Below are positions 15,980 to 24,734 of a stretch of 64,000 nt of DNA, in pieces. The stretch comes from Amorphoplanes digitatis (GTDB lineage: Bacteria; Actinomycetota; Actinomycetes; Mycobacteriales; Micromonosporaceae). Position 1 is the stretch's first letter. The number at the start of each line of letters is the position of its first letter. The stretch spans positions 6,814,501 to 6,878,500 of the forward strand of contig NZ_JACHNH010000001.1 of NCBI RefSeq assembly GCF_014205335.1, in the 5' to 3' direction. Made by a program: the position numbers and the translations under genes. The notes under the pieces are model-generated. The model made no database searches and was not told where the DNA came from. It saw nothing but the letters and a program-made list of their open reading frames with translations.

Positions 15980-16053
15980 GTGCCCATTCTCGGGTGCCGG
16001 CGCCCGGGGAAACCGCTTGCCGCGCGCCGGACCGCTCTGCTGTCCTGGGAGGC

Positions 16054-16800
16054 ATGTCGATATTCAACGATCCCGGGCTCTTCGGCCGGCAGTGGGCGGA
16101 GAAATACGACGCCCCCGGCAACCCCGACCCGGCGCCGGCCGTGGACTTCCTGGCCGGGCTGGCCGACGGCGGCCCAGTGCTGGAGCTGGCGATCGGCACC
16201 GGGCGGGTCGCGCTGCCGCTGGCCGCGCGGGGCATAGCCGTCGAGGGCGTCGACGGCTCACCCGAGATGGTCGAGAAGCTGCGCGCCAAGCCCGGCGGCG
16301 CGGACCTCCCGGTGGTCATCGGCGACATGGCCGACGTGGCCGTGCGCGGGCCGTTCACGCTGGTCTACCTGGTCTTCAACACGCTGTTCAACCTGGTCGA
16401 CGCCGAACGGCAGGCGGACTGCCTGCGCAACGTCGCGCGGGTGCTCGCACCCGGCGGCGCGTTCGTCGTCGAGGCGTTCGTGCCGAACCTCGCCGAGTTC
16501 GAGCGCGAGGAGCGCCAGGCCCAGGTGGTCTCGGTCACCGAGGACTCCGCGTCGTTGCGGCTGCACCGCTACGACCGGGCCGCGCAGACGTTCGTACGGC
16601 AGACCGTGACGTTCTCGGCGGGCGGCGTGCAGTTGCAGCCGTTCGGCATGCACTACCTGTGGCCGGAGCAGATCGACCGGCTCGCGGAGCAGGCCGGCCT
16701 GCGGCTCGAGGCCCGCTACGCCGACTGGCACGGCGCGGTCTTCGACGCCGACAGCACCGACCACGTGTCGGTGTACCGGCTCCCGCCCGCAAAGGGGTAG
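16054..16800 (+). CDS. SAM-dependent class I methyltransferase
   Basis: A 248-residue soluble protein with the Rossmann-type SAM fold. Motif I is VLELAIGTGRVALPLA (residues about 38-53), the acidic residue after strand 2 is in VEGVDGSPEMVEKL, and motif II/III lies around VIGDMADV and LAPGGAFVVEAF. It belongs to the Methyltransf_25-like group common in actinobacteria; the acceptor is unknown. GGGAGG just before ATG 16054 supports the start. Whether it is functionally linked to the divergent MocR gene is unclear. Confidence 0.9.
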   Translation: MSIFNDPGLFGRQWAEKYDAPGNPDPAPAVDFLAGLADGGPVLELAIGTGRVALPLAARGIAVEGVDGSPEMVEKLRAKPGGADLPVVIGDMADVAVRGPFTLVYLVFNTLFNLVDAERQADCLRNVARVLAPGGAFVVEAFVPNLAEFEREERQAQVVSVTEDSASLRLHRYDRAAQTFVRQTVTFSAGGVQLQPFGMHYLWPEQIDRLAEQAGLRLEARYADWHGAVFDADSTDHVSVYRLPPAKG

Positions 16801-16823
16801 CTCCGGACCTCGCGGCCCGGAGC
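16800..16823. terminator. Bidirectional hairpin between convergent genes
   Basis: GCTCCGG (16800-16806) pairs with CCGGAGC (16817-16823) across a 10-nt loop. It lies between the convergent methyltransferase and subtilisin genes and could serve both. Confidence 0.5.
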
Positions 16824-16849
16824 CACCCACACCCCCGTCTCGCGAGGGA

Positions 16850-18061
16850 TCAGGCTCCGACGTAGAGCAGCCGGTTCGGCGAACCGGTGCCGGGGCTGGT
16901 GACCACTCCGGTCGTGGCCCGGTTCACCAGGTTGTCGCGCACCTGCGCCGGGGTGAGGGACGGGCTGGCCGAGAGCACCAGCGCCGCCGCGCCCGCCACG
17001 TGCGGGGACGCCATCGACGTACCGCTGATCGTGTTGGTCGCGGTGTTCGACGAGTACCAGTCCGAGGTGATGGACGAGCCCGGGGCGAAGATGTCGAGGC
17101 AGGTGCCGTAGTTCGAGTACGACGCCTTGGCGTCGGTGTTCGTGGTGGCGCCGACGGTGATGGCGGAGGCGACCCGGGCCGGCGAGGAGTTGCAGGCGTT
17201 CGCGGTCGAGTTCCCCGCGGCAAGTGCGTACGTGACACCCGAGCTGATCGAGCTCGCGACCGCGTTGTCGAGGGTGGTGCTAGCGCCGCCGCCGAGGCTC
17301 ATGTTCGCCACCGCGGGCTTTACCGCGTTCTGGGTGACCCAGTTGACGCCGGCGATGACGCCCGCGGTGGTGCCGCTGCCGGAGCAGTTGAGCACCCGGA
17401 CGCCGACGAGCTTGACCTGCTTCGCGACGCCGTAGACGGTGCCGCCGACCGTGCCGGCGACGTGGGTGCCGTGGCCGTTGCAGTCCACGCCGCCCGAGCC
17501 GACCGCGTCGTAGCCGAAGCGCGCCCGGCCGCCGAAGTCGTTGTGCGTGTACTTGATGCCCGTATCGATGATGTACGCCGTCACATTGCTTGCCGTGACG
17601 GTGTAGGTGTACGTGGTGCTCAGCGGGCGGGCCTTCTGATCGATGCGGTCGATGCCCCAGGTCGCGCCGGTCTGGGTGGTGAGCAGCGAGACCCGCTGGT
17701 TCTGCTCCACATAGGCCACGCTCGGGTCGGCGGCGAGCCGCTTGGCGGCGGCCTCGCTCATGTTCGCCTCGAAGCCGTTCAGCGCGGCGCCGAACGTCCG
17801 CCGCACCTGCGCGCCGTACCCGCGGGCCAGGTCGGCCGACTTGTCGCCGACGGCGGCGACGCGGTTCGTCCCGGTGCGCACGGCGCTGTCCTTCAGCACC
17901 ACGATGTAGCTGCCCGCCACCGCGTCGGCGGTGCCGGCGAGCCTGATCTGCCCGGCGGCCGGAGCCGCCACCGCCGGCGCCACCGTCGCGGCGGTCGTCG
18001 TTGCCGCAACAAGCAGGGTGACGGCCAGGAACCGGCCGCTTCGGGGGGGTCGAATCGCCAT
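16850..18061 (-). CDS. Secreted subtilisin-like serine protease (S8, aqualysin/proteinase K-like)
   Basis: A 403-residue preproprotease. A signal peptide (residues 1 to about 33, VTLLVAATTTAATVAPAVAA) and an inhibitor I9 propeptide (about 50-125, SYIVVLKDSAV) precede the catalytic domain. The triad is Asp in AYIIDTGI, His in CNGHGTHVAGTVGG and Ser in SGTSMASPHVAGAAALV; the oxyanion Asn is in ALAAGNS. No C-terminal P or carbohydrate domain is present. It would be exported, self-processed and act on extracellular protein. ATG 18061 has GAGAGGAAG upstream. It is monocistronic. Confidence 0.95.
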   Translation of the reverse strand: MAIRPPRSGRFLAVTLLVAATTTAATVAPAVAAPAAGQIRLAGTADAVAGSYIVVLKDSAVRTGTNRVAAVGDKSADLARGYGAQVRRTFGAALNGFEANMSEAAAKRLAADPSVAYVEQNQRVSLLTTQTGATWGIDRIDQKARPLSTTYTYTVTASNVTAYIIDTGIKYTHNDFGGRARFGYDAVGSGGVDCNGHGTHVAGTVGGTVYGVAKQVKLVGVRVLNCSGSGTTAGVIAGVNWVTQNAVKPAVANMSLGGGASTTLDNAVASSISSGVTYALAAGNSTANACNSSPARVASAITVGATTNTDAKASYSNYGTCLDIFAPGSSITSDWYSSNTATNTISGTSMASPHVAGAAALVLSASPSLTPAQVRDNLVNRATTGVVTSPGTGSPNRLLYVGA

Positions 18062-18452
18062 GGTCTTCCTCTCTCGCGCGCCTGCCGGACCCCGACGTGT
18101 CCCGGGCCCGTGGCCCCAGAGAAAGGTCCGTTGACTACAGAGATTAGGGCCAAGGAGTTGATGAACCTCTATATCGAATGGGCCATATCAAAATTTGTTA
18201 ACAATCCGACCTGGGGCAGCGAGCGCCCGGGGACGGCGCGGATCACCCAGGACGCCGGGCAACCGGCACACCCGGTCATGCGGTGCACAAACGGCCGTAT
18301 CGGCACGGGTAGGATTGTTGCGCAGGTCACTCCGAAGGCGAACGGAGATTGACTGGCGGGGTGCTCTGGCCCTCGCGGCTTACTGGCAATACTCTTCGGT
18401 AACTCAGCTGTCACATGAACTCACCCCCATAGACGCAAAGAGGCGGCGCCCG
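18062..18452. other. Divergent non-coding region between protease and acyl-CoA synthetase
   Basis: 391 bp without a convincing gene. The stretch 18150-18210 is clearly AT-richer than the rest and probably holds the protease promoter. On the plus strand TAGGAT (18314-18319) and a later TTGACT could belong to promoters of the synthetase. The loose dyad TTACTGG...CGGTAA near 18379-18404 might be an operator, but the match is weak. Confidence 0.5.
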
Positions 18453-20273
18453 ATGGCTCTCGAGGTTCCCTACCGGTCGATTCCGGACATGTTCCTGCAA
18501 CGTGTGCGGGCGACCCCGAACAACCAGGCGTTCGCAGTACCGACCGCCGACGACAGTGCGATCAAATGGCTCAACTGGTCCGAGGTCGGCGAGCGCGCCT
18601 GCGCGATTGCCGCGGGCCTCGCCGGGCTCGGCATCGGTCTCGAGGACCGGGTCGCCATCATCAGCGGCACCCGGCTCGAATGGATCCTCGCGGACCTCGG
18701 CATCAACTGCGCCGGCGCCGCGACCACGACGGTCTACCCGACCACCGAGCCCGAGGACGCGGCCTACATCGTCGCCGACTCCGGGTCGAAGATCCTGGTG
18801 GCGGAGAACCCCGCACAGGCGATGAAGCTCTCCGGTTTCGAGACCGCGGTCACACACACCATCCTGATCGACGGTACGGCCGACGCCGGCGCCACGCCGC
18901 CGCAGCTCACCCTCGCCGAGCTGGAGGAGCGGGGCCGCGCCGCGCTCGCCGAGCAGCCGGACCTGGTGGACCGCATCGTCGAGAGCGTCGGACCCGACAA
19001 CCTGGCGACGCTGATCTACACCTCCGGCACCACCGGCCGCCCCAAGGGCGTGCAGCTGCTGCACCGCGGCTGGACCTGGGAGGGCGTCGCGCAGCTCGGC
19101 ACCGGCCTGTTCGCGTCGTCCGACCTCCAGTACCTGTGGCTGCCGCTGTCGCACTCGTTCGGCAAGACGCTGGTCTGCGGAATAATCCACGTGGGCGTGC
19201 CGACCTACGTCGACGGCCGCGTCGACAAGCTCGTCGAGATGCTGGCCGTGGTCAAGCCGACGCTGATGTGCGCGGCCCCCCGCATCTTCGAGAAGGTCTA
19301 CAACAAGACCGTCACGACCGCGCTCGCCGCCGGCGGCGCCAAGGCGAAGATCTTCAGCTGGGCCGTCGGGATCGGCAAGGAGAAGGTCGCGCTCGAGCAG
19401 GCCGGCAAGCCGGTCGGCGCCGCGCTGAAGGCCAAGTACGCGGTCGCCGAGAAGCTCGTCTTCAGCAAGCTCCAGGAGCGCCTCGGCGGCCGGCTGCGGG
19501 TGCTGGTCTCCGGCTCCGCGCCGCTGAGCCCCGACATCGCGGAGTTCTTCGCCGCCGCGAACCTGCCGATCCGGGAGGGCTACGGCCTGACCGAGTCGAG
19601 CGCGGCCAACTTCGTCAACAAGATGGGCAAGCTCAAGCTCGGCACGGTCGGCCAGGCCCTCGCCGACCTCGAATGCCGCATCGACAGCGACGGCGAGATC
19701 CTGCTGCGCGGCGCCCCGGTCATGCGCGGCTACCACAACCTGCCCAAGGAGACCGCGGAGGCGTTCACCGAGGAGGGCTTCTTCCGCACCGGCGACATCG
19801 GCGAACTCGACGCCGACGGCTTCCTCAAGATCACGGACCGGAAGAAGGACCTGGTCAAGACGTCGGGCGGCAAGTACATCGCGCCGTCGGCGATCGAGGG
19901 CCAGTTCAAGGCGATCTGCCCGTACACCTCGCAGGCGGTCGTCGTCGGCCAGGCCCGCAACTTCGTGACCATGCTGATCTCGCTCGACGAGGACGCGATC
20001 AAGGGCTGGGCCGCCGGCGAAGGTGTTTCCGGCAGCTACGCGGAGATCGTGGCGGCGAAGGAGACGCAGGCGCTGGTCGCGGGCTACATCGAGGAGCTGA
20101 ACGGCAAGCTGAACCGGTGGGAGACGGTCAAGAAGTTCGCCATCCTGCCGCGCGACCTGACCATCGAGGACGGCGAGATCACGCCGTCCATGAAGATCAA
20201 GCGCCGCAGCGTGGAGACCAACTTCTCCGCACAGATCGAGCAGATGTACGCGGGCAGCCTCGCACAGTTGTAA
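18453..20273 (+). CDS. Long-chain fatty acid-CoA ligase (FadD15-like)
   Basis: A 606-residue AMP-forming acyl-CoA synthetase that activates long-chain fatty acids with ATP and CoA. The P-loop motif is LIYTSGTTGRPKG, followed by REGYGLTESSAANF, the hinge region TGDIGELDADGFLKITDRKKDL, and the catalytic lysine region ITPSMKIKRR. Length and motifs fit FadD15/FAA-type enzymes associated with membranes. ATG 18453 has AGAGGCGG upstream and agrees with the family N-terminus ALEVPYRSIPDMF. It is monocistronic, with a strong terminator after it. Confidence 0.95.
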   Translation: MALEVPYRSIPDMFLQRVRATPNNQAFAVPTADDSAIKWLNWSEVGERACAIAAGLAGLGIGLEDRVAIISGTRLEWILADLGINCAGAATTTVYPTTEPEDAAYIVADSGSKILVAENPAQAMKLSGFETAVTHTILIDGTADAGATPPQLTLAELEERGRAALAEQPDLVDRIVESVGPDNLATLIYTSGTTGRPKGVQLLHRGWTWEGVAQLGTGLFASSDLQYLWLPLSHSFGKTLVCGIIHVGVPTYVDGRVDKLVEMLAVVKPTLMCAAPRIFEKVYNKTVTTALAAGGAKAKIFSWAVGIGKEKVALEQAGKPVGAALKAKYAVAEKLVFSKLQERLGGRLRVLVSGSAPLSPDIAEFFAAANLPIREGYGLTESSAANFVNKMGKLKLGTVGQALADLECRIDSDGEILLRGAPVMRGYHNLPKETAEAFTEEGFFRTGDIGELDADGFLKITDRKKDLVKTSGGKYIAPSAIEGQFKAICPYTSQAVVVGQARNFVTMLISLDEDAIKGWAAGEGVSGSYAEIVAAKETQALVAGYIEELNGKLNRWETVKKFAILPRDLTIEDGEITPSMKIKRRSVETNFSAQIEQMYAGSLAQL

Positions 20274-20292
20274 CCATCCCGGACGGCCCGTT

Positions 20293-20329
20293 CGACGAGC
20301 GTCGCGATCTCGAATCGCGGCGCTCGTCG
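20293..20329 (+). terminator. Strong hairpin after the acyl-CoA synthetase
   Basis: Bases 20293-20308 pair with 20314-20329 (16 positions, one T/G wobble) across a 5-nt loop CTCGA. It lies 20 bp past the stop codon and is followed by CTCGTTCC. It could also act for the converging MocR gene. Confidence 0.75.
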
Positions 20330-20447
20330 CTCGTTCCGGCGGTCGCGCCACGCACCGGCGATCACAGCCGGAGAGCGCCACGCCGACCGGATCACTCGGC
20401 CCAGGCCGCGACACACCGACGCGACCCAGCGCAGGACCTCCGTACCG

Positions 20448-21902
20448 TCAGGCGATGACGGCTGGGGTGCGCCAGGCCGGCCGGGTCGCCCGGTCCAGGT
20501 CGTGGCGCACGGAGGCGATCCGGCGGATGGCCTCGGTGAGGTCGTCGGCGGCGAGCGTGAACGGCAGGCGCATGAAGCGCTCGAGGGTGCCGTCGAGGCC
20601 GAAGCGCGGCCCGGGCGCGAGCCGCACACCGACGTCCTCGGCCGCGCGGGCCAGGGCGCTGGAGATCGGGCCGTCGAGCTCCGCCCAGAGCGTCACCCCG
20701 CCGGCCGGCAGGGTGAACCGCCACTCGGGCAGGTGCTCGCCGAGCGCGGCGACGAGCGCGTCCCGGCGGACCGACAGCTGAGCGCGCCGGGCCGCGACGA
20801 TCGTCTCCGCGTCCCGCAGCAGGTGCACGGCCACGAGCTGTTCGAGGACCGGACTGGCCATGTCGACGCCGACCCGCAGGGCGGCCAGGCGCTGCACCAG
20901 CGGCGCCGAGGCGCGGACCCAGCCGATCCGCAGGCCGCCCCAGTACGCCTTGCTCATGCCGCCGATGGACACGACCCGCGAGTGCCGGTCGAAGAGGGCG
21001 ACCGGCGGCGGCATCGCGGTGCCGTCCAGCGGCAGGTCCACGAAGGACTCGTCCACGATCAGCTCGGTGCCGGCCGCGTGCGCGGTGGCGGCGAGCCGCT
21101 CGCGCAGCTCGGTGGGCATCAGGTGGCCGGTCGGGTTCTGGAACTCGGGGATCACGTAGGCGAGGCGCGGCCGGGTCTGGCGCAGCGCGCCCAGCAGCAT
21201 CTCGCCGTCCCAGCCGTCGGCGGCGTCGAGGCCGTGCGTGCTGATCCGGGCCCGGCGCGCGGCAAGGGCGGCCAGGGCGTTGGGATAGGTCGGCGACTCG
21301 ACCAGCACCGCGGCGCCGGCCGGTACCGACAGGCGCAGCACCAGGTCGAGGGCCTGCTGCGTACCGCTGGTGATGAGGATCTGTTCCGGGCTGGTCGCCA
21401 CGCCGCGGCCGGAGTAACCGGCCGCGACCGCCTCGCGCAGCTCCATGAGCCCGGTCGGGTGGTAACCCGCGCTGCCGAGGAAGCGCGGCAGGTCCTCGGC
21501 GGCGGCGCGGGCCGCGGGCACGAGCTCGACCGGCGCGGCCGAGGCCGCCACCCCCAGGTCGATCATGTCCAGGTCGTCGTCCGGGGTCCACAGGCCCGAG
21601 GTGGCGACCCGGTGCCCGGTCGGCAGGGTGGTCCAGCTACCGGCGCCGCGCCGGCTGGTGAGATGGCCGGTCTCCCGCAGCGACCGGTACGCGGCGGTGA
21701 CCGTCGTCCGGCTGACACCGAGCGCCTCGGCGAGCTCACGTTCGGCGGGAAGGCGCACGCCCAGCGGCAGCCGCCCGTCGGAGAGCAGCCCCCGGATCGC
21801 GCCGGCGAGCGCGGCGTAGTCCGGGCTGCGGTGCCGCCCCGGAAGCGAGTGCCACTGACCCAGGAGGCGGGCCAATTGGCCCCCACGAACGGACGTTGTC
21901 AT
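20448..21902 (-). CDS. MocR-type GntR regulator (YczR-like), divergent from YczE
   Basis: A 484-residue MocR protein. The winged helix (residues about 30-95, with RLPAERELAEALGVSRTTVTAAYRS split over two helices) precedes the aminotransferase-like domain with ITSGTQQALDLVL, AYVIPEFQNPTGH, and the PLP lysine in SIGGMSKAYWGGLRIGW. Its divergent neighbour encodes a YczE-type membrane protein; MocR-YczE pairs are a known recurrent arrangement, and the regulator is thought to control the transporter. ATG 21902 has GGGGAGG upstream. The cognate effector is unknown. Confidence 0.92.
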   Translation of the reverse strand: MTTSVRGGQLARLLGQWHSLPGRHRSPDYAALAGAIRGLLSDGRLPLGVRLPAERELAEALGVSRTTVTAAYRSLRETGHLTSRRGAGSWTTLPTGHRVATSGLWTPDDDLDMIDLGVAASAAPVELVPAARAAAEDLPRFLGSAGYHPTGLMELREAVAAGYSGRGVATSPEQILITSGTQQALDLVLRLSVPAGAAVLVESPTYPNALAALAARRARISTHGLDAADGWDGEMLLGALRQTRPRLAYVIPEFQNPTGHLMPTELRERLAATAHAAGTELIVDESFVDLPLDGTAMPPPVALFDRHSRVVSIGGMSKAYWGGLRIGWVRASAPLVQRLAALRVGVDMASPVLEQLVAVHLLRDAETIVAARRAQLSVRRDALVAALGEHLPEWRFTLPAGGVTLWAELDGPISSALARAAEDVGVRLAPGPRFGLDGTLERFMRLPFTLAADDLTEAIRRIASVRHDLDRATRPAWRTPAVIA

Positions 21903-21946
21903 GGCCACCTCCCCGAAATTGGCACTTTGGTGCCGACCAATTGGCC
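21871..21946. promoter_or_regulatory. Putative MocR operator in the yczE/mocR promoter region
   Basis: AATTGGCAC (21917-21925) and CAATTGGCC (21938-21946) are direct repeats 22 bp apart between the divergent starts. A third copy as a perfect palindrome, GCCAATTGGC (21871-21880), lies inside the first codons of the regulator. The ATTGG core is shared with the MocR locus at 13328. Confidence 0.5.
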
Positions 21947-21961
21947 TTCAGAGTGGCACCT

Positions 21962-22630
21962 ATGAGCCGCATCAGCAACCTCGTCCCGACCGGCGCCCGC
22001 CTCCCTCGCCGCGTGAGTCAACTCCTCGCGGGCCTGGTCCTGTACGGGATAAGCATGGCTTTCATGGTGGAGAGCAGCCTGGGCCTGACGTCCTGGGACG
22101 TGTTCCACCAGGGTGTGTCGAAGGCCACTGGGCTCAGCTTCGGCTGGGTGGTGATCCTGGCCGGCGTCCCGATCCTGATGCTATGGATCCCGCTGCGACA
22201 GCGGCCCGGATTCGGCACGCTCGCGAACCTGTTGGTGATCGGGCTCGTGGTGGACGCCGCCCTGGCCCTGCTGGCCCCCGGCGAGTCGATGGCGATGCGC
22301 GTCACGTACCTGCTGGTGGGCATCGCCCTGAACGGCGTGGCGACGGGGATGTACATCGGGGCCCGCTTCGGGCCGGGCCCGCGCGACGGCCTGATGACCG
22401 GGATCGTGAACCGCTTTCCGCGCCTGTCCATCCGGCTGGTCCGCACCAGCATCGAGCTGCTCGTCCTGGCGGTCGGCTTCCTGCTGGGCGGCACGGTCGG
22501 CCTCGGCACCATCGCGTACGCGCTGGCGATCGGCCCGCTGGCGCAGCTGTTCATGCCGGTCTTCGCGATTCCCGCCGCGGACCCGGCGCCCGCGAACGCC
22601 GCGAGGCTGGTTCCGGTCCCGTCCACCTGA
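21962..22630 (+). CDS. YczE/YyaS/YitT-family membrane protein
   Basis: A 222-residue integral membrane protein with five or six hydrophobic segments. The family marks are YGISMAFMVESSLGLTSWDV, then FHQGVSKATGLSFGWVVI, and GARFGPGPRDGLMTGI. The transported compound is not established. It is divergent from the MocR gene, 59 bp away, and is the probable target of that regulator. There is no ribosome binding site before ATG 21962, and the -10-like CAGAGT lies just upstream, so a leaderless or near-leaderless message is possible. Confidence 0.9.
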   Translation: MSRISNLVPTGARLPRRVSQLLAGLVLYGISMAFMVESSLGLTSWDVFHQGVSKATGLSFGWVVILAGVPILMLWIPLRQRPGFGTLANLLVIGLVVDAALALLAPGESMAMRVTYLLVGIALNGVATGMYIGARFGPGPRDGLMTGIVNRFPRLSIRLVRTSIELLVLAVGFLLGGTVGLGTIAYALAIGPLAQLFMPVFAIPAADPAPANAARLVPVPST

Positions 22631-22640
22631 TCCGCCCGCG

Positions 22641-22808
22641 CGGGCGGTCCGCTCAACCGATACGCGGGCGGTCCGCTCAACCGATACGCGGGCGGTCCGC
22701 TCAACCGATACGCGGGCGGTCCGCTCAACCGATACGCGGGCGGTCCGCTCAACCGATGCGCGAGTGGTCCGCTCAACCGATACGTGGGTGGTCCGCTCAA
22801 CCGATACA
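22641..22808. repeat. Seven-copy 24-bp tandem repeat
   Basis: The unit CGGGCGGTCCGCTCAACCG plus ATACG repeats seven times without interruption. The first four copies are essentially identical, and the last three carry substitutions (GATGCG, CGAGTGG, TGGGTGG). Inside each unit CGGT and ACCG form an inverted repeat around CCGCTCA. The array begins 10 bp after the yczE stop and is the main content of the 328-bp gap 22631-22958. It is open in several frames because 24 is a multiple of 3, but no start or ribosome binding site supports translation. Confidence 0.92.
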
Positions 22809-22958
22809 CCCAACCCGATCGGCCGCCGGATCCATCCAGATGGGAGTCCCACCGCGGCGGGTCGGGTGCGGGCGAATTGTCCGGGGTGAGGACACAGGTT
22901 GGTGATCATCCAGGCACATTTGCTTTCCGGTTCGCCGACCGCACGGCATCATGGCGAC

Positions 22959-23387
22959 ATGGGGGCTGGCGACTGGCACTGGAACGACGCATGGATCTTC
23001 GTGTCGACAGTCATCGCCGAGCGCCTCGAGCGTGACCGGGCGCTCCATGCGGCGCTGCCGGTCACCGGGGCGAGCCTCGCGGACGTACTCGCGGCCGCCG
23101 ACTTCCTGCACCACAGCGTGCCCAGCCGCGCCGAACTGGAGGACTCCGTCCGCCGCCTGGCCGGCGCGGGCCTACTCACCGTCGACGACGACCTCGTCGA
23201 GGTGGCCCCGGCCGGCGAACAGCTCTGGCGCACGAGGCCGTTCAGCGGCCTGTCCTCGGCCGTGGTAACCCTCCAGGCCCAACTGAACCGAGCGGCGACC
23301 CCAGGCGACTCGGACTGGCGACTCGACGAGCGAACCTACAACGCAGCAGTCCGCGAGTACTCACTACGCCTCGCCGACGGCCGCTGA
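22959..23387 (+). CDS. Small protein, probably winged-helix-like, function unknown
   Basis: A 142-residue protein. It begins GAGDWHWNDAWIFVSTVIAE, and the middle reads as a winged helix: DVLAAADFLHHSVPSRAELE, then RRLAGAGLLTVDDDLVEVAP, with a strand-turn-strand wing. This pattern resembles small actinobacterial proteins of unknown role; DNA binding is an inference. ATG 22959 is preferred because the conserved-looking DWHWNDAW follows at once. It stands alone, with tandem repeats both before (22641-22808) and after (about 23452-23660). Confidence 0.75.
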   Translation: MGAGDWHWNDAWIFVSTVIAERLERDRALHAALPVTGASLADVLAAADFLHHSVPSRAELEDSVRRLAGAGLLTVDDDLVEVAPAGEQLWRTRPFSGLSSAVVTLQAQLNRAATPGDSDWRLDERTYNAAVREYSLRLADGR

Positions 23388-23451
23388 CCCCCGACGAACC
23401 AGCTCCGCCCCAGCCAGACTGACTCCGAACCCAGCGACAGGCTCCCACCCA

Positions 23452-23660
23452 GACGGATCGGCTCCCACCCCGAGCGGATCGGCTCCCACCTCAGGCGGAT
23501 CAGCTCCGACTCCAGCGGATCGGTTCCGCGCGCAGGATCGGCTCGGGATGGACCGGCTGCCACCCTGCCGGATCGGCCCCGCCGGACCTGCCGGATCGGC
23601 CCCGACACCGGCGGATCGGCCCAGGCGGATCGGCTCCGACAGCGGTGGATCGGTCCGGGT
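23452..23660. repeat. Degenerate GGATCGG repeat array
   Basis: About ten copies of a degenerate unit built on CGGATCGGCTCC, spaced 13-35 bp apart, lie between the small winged-helix gene and the end of hisF. Several copies are extended (GCGGATCGGCTCCCACC). It differs in sequence and spacing from the 24-bp array. No gene is apparent in 23388-23675. Confidence 0.75.
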
Positions 23661-23675
23661 GGGCCGGGTGGGCCG

Positions 23676-24452
23676 TCAGCGGACCGGGTTGCCCGCCTCG
23701 CGCAGGCTTTCCTTGACCTCGCCGATGGTCAGGTCTCCGAAGTGGAAGACGCTCGCGGCCAGGACGGCGTCGGCACCGGCGGCGACCGCCGGCGGGAAGT
23801 GCTCCACCGCGCCGGCGCCGCCGCTCGCGATCACCGGGATGTCGACCACCGCGCGCACCGCGGCGATCAGGTCCAGGTCGAAGCCGGCCTTGGTGCCGTC
23901 GGCGTCCATCGAGTTGAGCAGGATCTCGCCGGCGCCGAGCTCGGCGACCCGCCGCGCCCATTCGACGGCGTCCAGGCCGGCGCTGCGGCGGCCGCCGTGG
24001 GTGGTGACCTCCCAGCCGCTCGGGTGCTCCGGCGACGGCCCGGACGCGACCCGGCGGACGTCCAGCGAGAGCACCAGCACCTGATTGCCGAAACGGTCGG
24101 CGATCTCCGCGATCAGCTCGGGCCGGTTGATGGCCGCGGTGTTGACCCCGACCTTGTCGGCGCCGGCGCGCAGCAGCGTGTCGACGTTGTCCACCGAGCG
24201 CACCCCGCCGCCGACGGTCAGCGGGATGAACACCGACTCGGCGGTGCGCCGGACCACGTCGAGCATCGTCCCGCGGTCGTCGGAGGAGGCGGTCACGTCG
24301 AGAAAGGTCAGCTCGTCGGCGCCGGCGGCGTCGTAGGCGGCCGCCAGCTCGACCGGGTCACCCGCGTCCCGCAGGTCGACGAAGTTGACGCCCTTGACCA
24401 CCCGCCCAGCGTCAACGTCGAGACAAGGAATCACCCGCACCGCCACCGTCAT
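23676..24452 (-). CDS. hisF: Imidazole glycerol phosphate synthase, cyclase subunit
   Basis: HisF (258 aa) is the TIM-barrel subunit that uses ammonia from HisH to make IGP and AICAR. Catalytic aspartates are in RVIPCLDVDAGRVVKG (residue 11 region) and LVLSLDVRR (about 130). Phosphate-binding loops TVGGGVRS and IASGGAGAVEH are present. ATG 24452 fits the family start. Its partner hisH is at 28351, and its usual downstream neighbour hisI is 20 kb away. Confidence 0.97.
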   Translation of the reverse strand: MTVAVRVIPCLDVDAGRVVKGVNFVDLRDAGDPVELAAAYDAAGADELTFLDVTASSDDRGTMLDVVRRTAESVFIPLTVGGGVRSVDNVDTLLRAGADKVGVNTAAINRPELIAEIADRFGNQVLVLSLDVRRVASGPSPEHPSGWEVTTHGGRRSAGLDAVEWARRVAELGAGEILLNSMDADGTKAGFDLDLIAAVRAVVDIPVIASGGAGAVEHFPPAVAAGADAVLAASVFHFGDLTIGEVKESLREAGNPVR

Positions 24453-24734
24453 GGCCCAACCCTATCGAGCCGCGCTCCGGCGAGTGCCCGGATATCCACA
24501 GGGCGGAACCCGGCGCGCCAGGCACCGCCCGCTGACGCCGACCGGACCGCCGGGGCGCCGACGCCGGGTGCCTGCATGGCCGTTCGCGGCACCCCGAAAT
24601 CCTCAGCCGCGACCGGCACACCCCACCCGCGCCGGAACCGGCCACGACCGTCGAGCCCACTCAGCCGCGAGTAGCCATGCGGCCGACCCCCGACAGGCCG
24701 ATGCCCGCAGGACCGGGCACCGCCCCGGGCTCGT

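Noticed and set aside
18379..18404. Fatty-acid regulator operator upstream of the acyl-CoA synthetase
   Set aside because: TTAC and GTAA arms are too short and far apart to be distinguished from chance.
22641..22808. The 24-bp array as a CRISPR array
   Set aside because: The units are contiguous with no variable spacers, and there are no cas genes.
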